A stretch of 64,000 nucleotides of DNA from Trametopsis cervina (Eukaryota > Basidiomycota > Agaricomycetes > Polyporales > Irpicaceae). Shown piece after piece: positions 39,473 to 49,808 of this stretch; position 1 is the first letter of the stretch, and every line of letters begins with the position of its first letter. Both the position numbers and the translations under genes were made by a program. The stretch spans positions 63,832 to 127,831 of the forward strand of contig MU278382.1 in assembly GCA_022385755.1 (NCBI GenBank). The letters run 5' to 3'. Under the pieces are notes generated by a model that ran no database searches, was not told the DNA's origin, and worked only from the letters and a program-made list of their open reading frames with translations.

Positions 39473-39754
39473 ATGACTATCCCCTCCCTCATCGCAGCGT
39501 TTGCTGTGTTTGCCTCCGCTCACTTTCAACCACTGCCCACAGGCTCCCTCAACATCTGCCATCTGTTACATGCACCGCGTTGTCTTGAAATTGCAGCTCC
39601 ACTTGATGTAGGCAGAGAGTCTCGTCTTCTGATTCTATGCCGGCTTGACCACCCTCGCAGATGGACTCCAGCGTTGCATCGCATCGCTCGCAGAGCATTC
39701 TCTACAAAACATTCACCCTGTTCGTGCGTCCACTGCGTTACTCCTGACGCGTGA
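39473..39754 (+). other. Candidate small secreted-like ORF in S3
   Basis: This 93-codon frame from a true ATG begins MTIPSLIAAFAVFASAHF, which resembles a signal peptide, and holds several Cys. The S4 copy (about 50810-51004) keeps the frame without indels (PSLIAAF, FASV, PLPTDSLDVCHLLH, PRCVEIAA) but has no ATG at the same place and stops earlier. No family is recognised. Conservation between only two recent duplicates proves little. Confidence 0.22.
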
Positions 39755-41069
39755 GCCAGGATCAACGCCTACAATGCTCCGCACCCCTCGCTTTGTACTG
39801 CCGTCCCTCTCTCTAATACATATCAACCTCGCACAAGACTGTGAGGCCGCCGCCGCTGGTCGGATATGCACGCAAGGTTTGTCGTCATCCTCATTGTGTT
39901 TGTTTGCTGAAATTTGAAAGGTGTACATGGCGGAACTGGCCTCTATTTAGCTGATGAAGTGCATAACTTTCCAGTCCTCCCTCAAAAAGAGGTCTTGAGC
40001 GGTGATCAACAAGGCCGCGCGATCAGAGGACCCCAGCCTCAAGCCGCACGTATCTTGCAACATATAGTGCAGCTCCTTTATACATGCTCACGCCTTTTAT
40101 GTCTAGGTCTGTCGTCACTGAATCTGACACACCGTTCAAGGCCTAGCTAGTATCTTTTACCGGTATATACTGACGAAACTGCACTGCACGGCTTATGTCG
40201 CTGCTGAACGGAGCCAGGGACGAAGCCCTGGTAACGATGCTAGCCCTGATGAATTTGGCGGTTTAAACCGTGATGTGCGTACATGCACACTGCTAAAAGA
40301 AGCCCACAACACGCTTGAGGGTTGCAGCAACGTCCCACTACACGACGTCGATCCCTTCGTATACACGATCGTTCCGAACATCGCTGCTCACGCGCCCTCG
40401 ACGCGAACAGCTCGTACGCGCGGAGGTGCATGGACACAAACACAGAACCGCGAGTCCGCACTGCACACAGACAAGGCTGTCATCATTCACCTCCTAACTC
40501 ACGTCCATGCGTTCGCTTCCCCAAGACGCACCTCCAATTCGCAGACGACGTGCCGGACAGGCGATACCGCAGAGGAGATGAGGTGGTGTGTCGACGTCGT
40601 CTAGGACACGCCCCCGCAAACGCGCCGCGTACGTCGGTGACGTCAGCCTCACGCTTGCGAGGGCGTATCGTAGGACGAACACCGCATGTCAGTGGTCAGT
40701 TCGCCAAGGTGTAATTGCAGCCATTGAACTATCAATATTAATAATTCTGCATGATATTAAGAACATATTGTACATAACTCGTGCTTGCAATACTATCGCT
40801 ATCTGATCACCATTGTCTCGTCCTCGGTGTCGCGAACATCGACCCCTTGGAACCCTCCATCCCCGTCGTCGCCGAGTGACGTACAGTATGAGATCCGGCA
40901 TGCGAGTTCTCGGAGAGTACTGCGTCTGAGGATCGAGGGTGTGAGTTCGCTTGCACAGCTTTCGAAGTAGAGACACATACCTGGGTTGAGGACACCGGAA
41001 TACAGTGTGCATACGCATGCTATACACATTTGATGAACAAATATGCAACGTACCTGTATTTCCACATCC

Positions 41070-41215
41070 CACCTACGCCCATCCATCTTCTTTCCATCTT
41101 ACACAGCATTCGTCGGAATAGCCCTATTACCGGTCTTCTATCCTGATCATCCAACACGAGGCCCGCCGCATTGCAGGAAGACCCTGTACGAGAATATCAG
41201 AAAGCGCGCAGGTAA
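41070..41215. repeat. Recurrent spacer module, internal copy in S3
   Basis: This copy contains the clearest form of the module's right half: GCCCGCCGCATTGCAGGAAG, then CCTGTACGAGAATATCAG and GCGCGCAG followed by GTAATTG. It lies about 2.4 kb from the leader-proximal copy at 38680-38815, the same spacing as in S4. Confidence 0.6.
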
Positions 41216-44200
41216 TTGTAGACAGCCCAGACTCGTACCTATTGTTTGTGCCCGCTAGAAGTACGCCGATGGATGCTTACACCTGAAACAACGAAGCGCG
41301 ACGAGAGTTAATGGGTCGAGATGTTTGTGATCTGTAAAATGGTTCGCACTACGGATTCGAATCCTGATTTACTCCCGATGTCGAATGACGGCCCATACGC
41401 CTGGCAAAGAGCTGCAGGAGAAAAACTGTTAGATCCCTCGAGAATTACACGCGCCGCATCTCCAGTCGCTTGCTGTCCGGATAGTCGTACCCAGGTAGGC
41501 TTGCACTCTCTCCTCTTGCCGTTGCTGCTACTTGTCAAGAACCGAGGGTCCGTATCTCCTGCCTCCGGGATGTCTAGAGGGGCGATAAACATCGTCAACG
41601 CGAGCGTTGACGCAGCGGGTGGGCCTGGCCTGGTGCTCGAAGCCTGAAGGCACGCTTGCAACGGTAGCGAACTTTTTGTGCTGACCAGGAGGGAATCAAT
41701 AAATCTCTGTGGACTGAATCCATGCGCGATTACGCGAGATGTTCATGCGTTCTCAGGACGAAAGAGGGCTTCTCTTCGACGACTGGACGCATATGCTTGC
41801 CGCAGGCTTCTAGTGAACGGTGTTAATGAGTAGTAGTAGCATCATATCAGAGATTGAGCAAATGTAGAGCTTACCAGCTCTCCTTCAGATCCTTGATAAA
41901 CTCGAAACGAGCGAGGGTCGCACCCCTAACCTACATTGTCTTCTGGCCTCTGCTGCAGTCCGCTCGAGCAAGGGCGAGCCTCAGGTTTGACCACAAGTTT
42001 CCAGTCACTTGTTGGGTGTTTGCATCGAGCGTTGTACATAGCTCTCTGGTACTTACCACCGAGGGGAAATCGCATGGCATTTAGACAGTCGCGTTCGTGC
42101 GCAGCGCTCCAATGAGACGACAGTGTTCAAGATACCGCGAGCATGGCCGCCACGGGATTTCTTCGCTTCCATATGCTCGGGGGTAGGAGCTACGCCAACG
42201 TTGGGATGAGGATATCGCCTGAAGTCGTATAAAGGGGCGGGAAGTAAAAGACGGGTGTGGTAGATTGTTTCCGGTGCCTCGTAATCGGTGCGGTAGGTCC
42301 ATTGTAGATTCAGACAGATATGGTATTGAGGATATCGAGTGTTGTATTGGAAGCGGGTAGAGGGAGTGTGAGTTTGAAGGGAGAACGCGAGGCGCGAAGT
42401 TGGAGTGTTGGACAGGGTGGATGTTCGCGCGAGACGAGACCGAGTCGAACGATAGGACTGAGAGCACAGTGCCGCAGGTGAGAAGAAAGCAATACATTCT
42501 AATCAAACAGGGAAACGCAGAACTCACCAACGTCGTCATGGCTCATCCTCCTTCCATTCACTCAACGTTCGATCTCCACACCAAGCAACTATCGGGGTTA
42601 AATGCGAGCGTACCTGGGAGTTTGCGCGGTCGAATGCATAGATAGACACCTGACCTAGAAAAGGGCCCCATGATAGCGTTGGCGCGGTTGAAAATTGGGG
42701 CGGGGTACTTGACGTGCTTTGGTGTAGCGAGTGTATGGTGACATGGTGAGTGAAGCGTGCACAGATCGAAGGCGGCCGATCTGACCCGAAGCGTACACGC
42801 CACAACGCCCGCGCTTCCATTGCGCGTGACGACCTGCCAAGCACCTCCACCTTCCGTCTCGTCATCATCACTGTATTGTACCACTCGATCGACGCCCAAT
42901 CGCGAGGCTATCTCGACATCTCAGCCCGACTCCTGACACTCGAGCCGCATGCCGCGTGCACTCATCACGCTTCTACTTGGAGCCGTGGATCGCTTCCATC
43001 ACCTTCACCTCGCGCCACATCCCTCGATCCTCATCTCACACCTCGGCATTCCTTCTCTTCTCCGCCACCTCCTCAACGACACGCATACGAGCCCTTCACC
43101 TTCCTCATGCCTCAGTCCCGATTCCGTCCCCGCGTCTTCTGAGAGTCTCGTCAAGGGCCAAACCGCAACTATCTTTTGATCACCAGTCCAATACCAACCG
43201 CACCCACCCAGTGCTGTCAAGAGCGCAGTGGCTCTACGTCGATCGGCCGGGAGGGAGAGCATGCAGTTGCGGGTTCCTTGGGTGGGGTGTATGGCCGCCA
43301 TTGGTGCGTTGTTCGCTCTCCTCTGAGGTTGTAATCACTTATCGTGCAGGGGCGCATCCTACGGCGCAATTCTCCGCGTGTTGTTCACCGCCAACCTCCG
43401 ATTCGCCTCTGGGTCGGTTAATCTACGCTACAAACGCCACCCTTTTCATAATTACCTACACCCCTCGGTTTGCACAGAAGATTACCTACGCCAAGTCATG
43501 CGTTCTTCCAAGAATCACATCCCCTCTAGCTCCGCCGTCGGTACACTCAAATGCCACCCATATGAGTGCGTTCTGTCCCCCTAGCCTCACCCTCCTTCTC
43601 GCGGCCACAGCGCCTTCGAGACTCTTGCTAAAGGTCAACCCCGCCTCTACCTCGCTGTCGTCGCCACCCCTCCGGATCCTCCTGCCGTAGCCCACCCGGA
43701 GTCCTTCCGCGTAGCTACCTGAACCGGCAACCGCCTCTATACTTACAGCCGTCGTCCTCTTTGGTCTGTCGATCGATTCTTTTACCACGACTGCCTGCAT
43801 GTATTCAGCTCCATGTTTATTCATTCGTTACAGCACACACCGCTTCCGCTATGACTATACGAGGCCACCTCTCGCCCGTACCTCGGTGTCCAGCTCACGA
43901 ATGGCCGTGCCGAACTTCCATCCCTTTGTCCACGAGAGGCCCTGTGTCGTGATTAGTTCCATGGATATGCGTTGTCTGGGAGAAACCGTTGCGAAGCGGG
44001 TTGTGAAACGTTGCTGGTACGTCTTACCGCTTTTCTTACCGCTTGCCGTGTTCTTACTCCCTTCTCATATCTGCCACAGTCGATGAGAGGAAGCATTCGT
44101 CGGGGCATCAATCGCGGGAAGAGCGTGCCATGTCGGCGCGCATGACCGTGAACCTTTCTACGGTTCTCTCAGACGGGCACCATACTCAAGACCCCTCTCC

Positions 44201-44305
44201 AAAACTTCAAACGCCGCACAGTGCACGTTAACGGGCCGCTACGACACATGTCTTGCATACACAAATGACTAACCGGGGGGCACTGCCTCCGCGCGCACCA
44301 GAACA

Positions 44306-44357
44306 CGGGTGTATGCGCCATGACAACGACGACGTCATTGTCGTCGTACACTCGCGT
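44306..44357. repeat. Spacer hairpin H2, copy in S3 (imperfect)
   Basis: The flanks CGGGTGTATGCGCCATGAC and CGTCGTACACTCGCGTTTC match the other copies. A base change in the left inner arm (ATGACAACG) leaves a 5-bp inner stem, ATGAC / GTCAT. Confidence 0.55.
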
Positions 44358-45893
44358 TTCTCTGCTCTGCGGATGTCGTCTCCCAAGGCTATCTCCCATC
44401 ACACCACAGCCACTCCTGTGTACAGCCGCTTCTCGCCCACTACAAATTTCCGGATACGCAGGTGAAGTCGAACACGGCGCGTACGGAGCCGGACGCATGC
44501 GGAATAGGACTCGGATGCACACCCGAGTACAAGTACACTCGTTCATCAACGTCACCTCAAATTTCCTGATTGCAAGCATTTGGTTGACAAGTTTGCAGAG
44601 ACGTATCCGCGGACGGACTCAGGAGCAGAAGAAGGGCAGGCTCGCGCATTTTGAATCCACCGCACACTCAACATTCCCAGTACATCACGCCGACGACACG
44701 ACGCTGCATGTTGCAAGCAAGCGGAGGAAGATGAACGTCGGTTGGAGTCTACTCGAGGGCGATGGCAGTCGTCAGTGTTGGCATAGGACGTCGATGCAAC
44801 AGCACCCACGACCCAAACTCCGGACAGGAGTGTCTCGGGCGTATGTGCGAACGCGCTGTCCACCCCAAGACTACGTCATGTAGTGGCGCCGTCAAGGCGA
44901 TGTCCCTAGGCCACCTGTGGCGGCTGGTGACCGGAGTAGCGAAGTGCGATGAATGCTGGACGGTGGAGAACGCTTGGTCGCGAGCGGAGTACGTGCTCTG
45001 GAAAGGGAAGTCGTGTGGATTTGAATCTGTGAGGGATGTTAACGTTTTCAAATGACGACGTCACTGCAAGCTGAGGGCGCACAGCGTCGCCTTGAAGGTA
45101 TGTTTTCTCTTTGTAGCTTGCGACGATGTCTCACCATGGAGCGGCTCACTGAGCTAATACTGATCAAGCTACCAATAGAAGCGTCACTGCATCTTTTCAG
45201 TGTCCGGAGCCAGGACTCTTTCCGCCCTACAACGGCCGCGGTGCTCCCTCTATTCCCCACTCGCAACGGACAACGTTCAGCAAACAACGGCTCTGTCTGC
45301 AAGATTCATGTAACTGCCCACCACTATGTCTAAGGCCATGCACGTTACCTCACCACGCCAGCTCAGATCGCTCGTTGATTTCCCGTACCGTTCGTCCCAT
45401 CAGATCATCGGCGCATGAAGCTCGTGAGTCTCATTTCCAAAACAATGCTGCAGTACCGCGTGTGCAGTTCCTGGGCCTTTCTCCGTCGCATCCTTTGCCG
45501 CAACATTTTGCGCAATCGTACATAAGGGCATTCAGGAATCGCGATAGCGGTGAAGAATGTGACATTGGTATTGAACAAAAGGTAAGTGGGAACCCCTTGG
45601 TACGCCGACTGATATGCTCCGCCCACAGGTTTTGTGCCCCGAGTTGTGGTATTTACGACAATTCAAACACCTGTTTTGGCCATTGATGGAGGGCGTTACA
45701 CACTGTCAGCCAATAGCGGCAGGTATATATGGTGCATGTACTTTAGCTGCTAATAAAAATATTCATGTATGTACGATAGTTAACCTCCACGCCTCCGCGC
45801 ACGGAAATCACGCTAGCGACACGACCTTTCATAAACGACAGTATACACATGAATTTGGGTATCTCGCTCGTGTGCGAGTCTGCATACATAAGA

Positions 45894-48800
45894 TCATGGA
45901 TGATCCCCGCTGCCCCTGTCCTCTGTTCCCTCGCGAGTAGACACGCTTCCGTCCCCGTCTCGAGACTGATCCCCTTCATCATCATCCCGTCTCACGCTGT
46001 ATACAGGCCGACTATGTCTCCTGTTCACCGTCCTCCCGCTTGTGCCTCCGGGATCCGTTGCTTCCGCGGTGTCAATCCTGAATGACCCAGCAGCGTTCGT
46101 TGATTCATTGATATCCTGTTCAACATGGGAGCGTATATCTGACGCTCCTTCGCGCGCAGGTTTGTGAGATGGATTTTCGAGAGGCCGGTCAGGTGCACTA
46201 TGGTAGTCGTATGGTGAGAACGGGAGCGTGATAGTCGACGTGCTGTATGCATCGGGTCGGGTGTTTTCCGTGTCTTCCCCAAGCTCAGAGTCAACAGCCT
46301 GATGGCCGGCTTCAGACGTGCCGGAGAATGCTGCTGCGAGCCATCAGTTTGAGGCATCCTGACGTTCAAGACCAGAAGACTCACCGGGATGTGTACCTCC
46401 TTCGCCGTGCCCGGACGAGAGGTCTTGCGAGGAAGGACCTTGGGTGATAAAGCCGGCCGGCGAGGAGGACGTGTTGGACGTGGTAACATCTGAAGCTTGT
46501 GCAAGATGTCTCTCAGGTACCTGCTCATCACGGGCGCTGGTATTGCTGCGTGTGGCGTCCACCGGGCGCGTACCAGCCACATCTTCGATTCTAGCTATCG
46601 TATCTGCAATAAACATTGATTCTTCAATAGCAACGGTCGTCGCTGATCTCTCGGAACGGATACACGCTTCATTACCGCTAGGATCAGTGTCTTCAGCCGG
46701 AAGTTCAGTGATGAGAGCCTCTGCCAACCTCTGTGCGGCGGTAGATAGGGCGTGGAGTGCATCGATGTGAGAGTTCAGGTGGCGCGACGGATTATGGGTA
46801 GCAGCCGCTGTGACGTTGGGTGCTGACTCGGATGCACTATCGTACAGTGTGAATTAGCATACAACCAATCAAGAGCTTAGAATACGTACACATTATTCAC
46901 AGGCAGTGCCATAAATTCTCCACCATTCGCATTCTGCATCTCGATTGAAGCCTCGATTTGACTGTGCCGATTATCATCGTCGATGGGGACGGGAGAGGCT
47001 TCATCGACTGGCGCATCCTCATCCCCAACTACCGAATCACCTGACTGTGAGGTGCTCACTTCATCGTCGCTCCCCACGTTGGACATCGCAAGCGGTGTGA
47101 CAGGTGCATGTGGTATAGCGGTTTCTTTGGCCTGGTTTTGAGCGTTGGCGGATAACTTGTTGAGGCGTCGAACACGCCAGAGTCGAAGGTATGACCTCTC
47201 CTCATTAAAAGGGTGATGAGGGTTGGGATTGATCCGCAGGAGTTCCGAGATGAACTCATCCGGGACCGGAGAGCACTCCGGATTGAACGTCAGGAGCCAC
47301 ACCGTGTATCCTGCATCGTCGTCCGAGTTGTCGATTCCATCGACATATTCGATCCAAAGAAAACAACTGTTGACAAGGTCCCTGGCAGCATCGGGATCTT
47401 CCACCTGAGTCCGCTGCACGAGCTGCGTCAAAGCGTCGAAGACACCGCGCCAGGCCGGGACCAAGTTCGAAGCCCGGACGTCATCGCGATTGTGGTACAA
47501 TGACATACAGAGATCCCGACAGAGGTTCAGAGCCTTCTCTCCATCGATCTCGGAGGGGGGGTCGGAAGCGAGGGATGTAATGGCGGTCTTGATGTTTGAT
47601 AGGCCTGGCCGAGTGAAGGGGTGAGAACGGGCTGATGCAGAATAAATAATCACGCACCTTCTGCATCAAGGCCACCCAGAGGTACAAGAGACCATGGTAC
47701 GTGAAGTTGGTAGTTGAAGCACGAGATCCAGAATGTTCGCAATGTCTCGCTTGATTTGACTGCCATACGTCGGATATCACCGAATTCGTCGGTGTGTTCT
47801 GCGACGGCCATCAATTTGACGATGAGCGAGACGGCATCGCCCCACGCCGTTTCACGAGAACGAACATTTGATGACCCGGAAGCCGGGGTGGCAATATCTG
47901 ACTTGATTCGTTGTGTCAGCCAAACCACGGTGGGACCGAGTGACTCGCGGTTCAGCACAGTTCTCCACGGCCTAGGTTGTTCTGCTTCGAATGAGTCGGG
48001 GACGTGCAATTTGTTGAAGTACACCGCAAGGAACGACTGCAGCCTTGAGACCGATGTGCCGAGATTGAAGTCGGGTTGCTCAAGATGTCGACGGAGCATA
48101 GCGAGCACCAATTCTAGTACCCCTGCAGACTGGAATAGTTGACATATCTCGACATGTCGATCAGGACCGCGTACATAAAAGCTGTTGATCCAGCGGGGCA
48201 GTTTGGCCATAGGGTGCAGAGCCGGGACTGAGAGTCGAAGAAATATGGCCCATTGTGCCGGCCGAATGTCGTCGTCGTCGTCAGGAGAAAGAAGTGGAAA
48301 GTAATCATCAGGGGCTTGAACTTGGAGCGAATCAACGTAGTCAAGAACATTGTGGATCGCCGCTAATGCGCGTGGTGTCAGGTCCTTCAAGTCGACGAAC
48401 CCAGGGTCGTTCGTGAACGGATCGTCCGCCGGCATGCGATTCCGTATCAACTGCTGAGTAAAGGTGATGGCTTCCTGCCACGAAATCTTGCTCTGTTGGA
48501 CTGCGTGCGAGATAGCTGCATCAGCAACTTCATCATTTCCATGCAACACGTCTGCACGAAGCAAGATATCCAGATCGTTCGCATTAGTCGCGATGACGGC
48601 ATCCTCGTCATGAGGACGTTTCTGGTCTTTCATACTATCCAGGTGATTGGTTGCCCACTGATTGACCATCGGAATGAAGCCCGGCCATTTGCGCAGACGT
48701 TCACGAATAGCTTTTAGTTTGGCTAATGCCTTCGCCCGGAGCTCCGACAAAGCTTTCATGACCGCATTTGGCCACGCGCGAAGAGTGTCGAGGATGTTGT

Positions 48801-49808
48801 GAAGGGATTTGAACCACTTCTTCCTACCTACCAACCCCTCACTCCCTTCTGCTGACCGTTCGTTCTCTTCTGCCGATTTTCCCACCCCTCCTGCCGGCCC
48901 CCCCTGCCTACCCCCAGAGATGGCTACCAATGTTTCTAATGCCGTGACCCAGACAGGCCGCAGTTCGTTCCTTGCGAGTGTTGTTAATGAGCTGAGCGCA
49001 GGCGTCTTGTAAGGACATCGTGCCGAGAAGACAGGGAGGATGGTGGCGGCAATGAAGAAGAATGCCCATGCGGACACAAGGGGGAGCGTTGTGTTCTTCA
49101 CACTCGGGTGTATGTCTGCTGTGAAATAGCAGAGACCAATAAAAAACAGGGCGAGCGAGATCTGCAAAAGCAAAGGAAGGGCGGATGCGATTGCAAGGAC
49201 GTCCCAGTCTTCAAGAGCGAGCCTCCGGAAGGAACGGATTCGCATCTTGCTCAGGGCGAATGATGTCGTCGAGGCGGTGTATCCGCGCAGCCATTGCTTG
49301 ACAGAAATTGCAAAGGAGGCGGTGGCGAGACTGACGATGAGACTGGCCGTCCACAGAATGTTGACAACGACTGCGTTGTGCGACGGTTCGAACTGCGGGA
49401 GAGACGTGGGAGCGGGTGTCGTGCTGTTGATGAAGCTACCTGTGATGGTGTAGCTTGCGGCCTGGATAGACATGCCCATCATGATGAACACCATAGAATC
49501 TGCGGGGTCGGCTTTCAATAAGGAAAAGGACATGGCGACAAAGCCTGCTAATACGGCGGAGAAGAGACCGATCTGGGGAGCGTTTAGCGAGAAGACGGAT
49601 GGCCCACGAGCACAAAAAGACTTACAAAGACAAGGAGTGCATCCATATCCTCCTTGTATCCCTGGATTTCCTCTCTGTCGAACTCCTCGACGCCGCTCTG
49701 GACACCGGCCCAGCCAATAACTGGTGCAGGGCGAGAGACGACGTGGGTGGGGTTTCCTTCTGTACCGAGTGGTCCTTGCGACGCACCGGTCGTAGACTGA
49801 TCTGCCAT
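45894..49808 (-). CDS. DUF6535 membrane protein, gene D
   Basis: Exons 49808-49626, 49572-47658, 47604-46890, 46836-46385 and 46333-45894 give 1234 aa, the longest copy. Introns are 53, 53, 53 and 51 nt. Exons 1, 3, 4 and 5 have exactly the lengths of gene A. Exon 2 is 39 nt longer because of an enlarged Gly/Ser/Glu linker behind the fourth membrane segment (GGRQGGPAGGVG, then EENERSAEGSEGLVG). The DUF6535 core shows the same four membrane segments, KQWLRGYTASTTSF and RCPYKTP. The middle of exon 2 (LIRNRM, DYVDSLQVQ, ARWAIF-like) groups with gene A, and part of exon 3 is identical to A at DNA level. The tail ends RGSGDHP. It is intact and starts at an ATG with purine at -3. Function is unknown. 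Confidence 0.85.
46978..47123. other. 146-bp tract identical to gene A (possible gene conversion)
   Basis: This is the partner of 9025-9170. It encodes the segment around VGSDDEVSTSQSGDSVVGDE in both genes. Outside it, A and D differ at GHN/DDN, SEELMAPAV/GGEFMALPV and nearby codons. Confidence 0.75.

Larger units (their letters stand above)
38497..45893. repeat. Spacer S3 (type II left part, type I right part)
   Basis: From about 38640 to 42740 this spacer is unlike S0-S2 but matches S4 (49940-53948). From about 42740 to 45420 it returns to the type I block also found in S0-S2. It holds the leader of gene C, modules at about 38680-38815 and 41070-41215, a hairpin at about 44306-44357, and two weak candidates for small genes at 39056-39298 and 39473-39754. 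A minus-strand frame with a true ATG at 42539 (152 codons) starts with a hydrophobic stretch, but its S4 counterpart is frameshifted. No other gene is recognised. Confidence 0.7.

Noticed and set aside
40214..40231. CCAGGG-ACGAAG-CCCTGG hairpin in S3 as a terminator or RNA element
   Set aside because: The S4 duplicate has lost the pairing through several changes, so no selection for the structure is visible.
41340..41375. tRNA-like B box (GATTCGAATCC) in S3, with a diverged copy near 52760
   Set aside because: No A box at a suitable distance and no cloverleaf could be drawn, so it is at most a relic of a tRNA-derived repeat.
42081..42539. Minus-strand 152-codon ORF with a hydrophobic start in S3
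   Set aside because: The matching region of S4 (about 53421-53768) is in a different frame with several indels, and no family is recognised. It is kept only as a note in the spacer entry.
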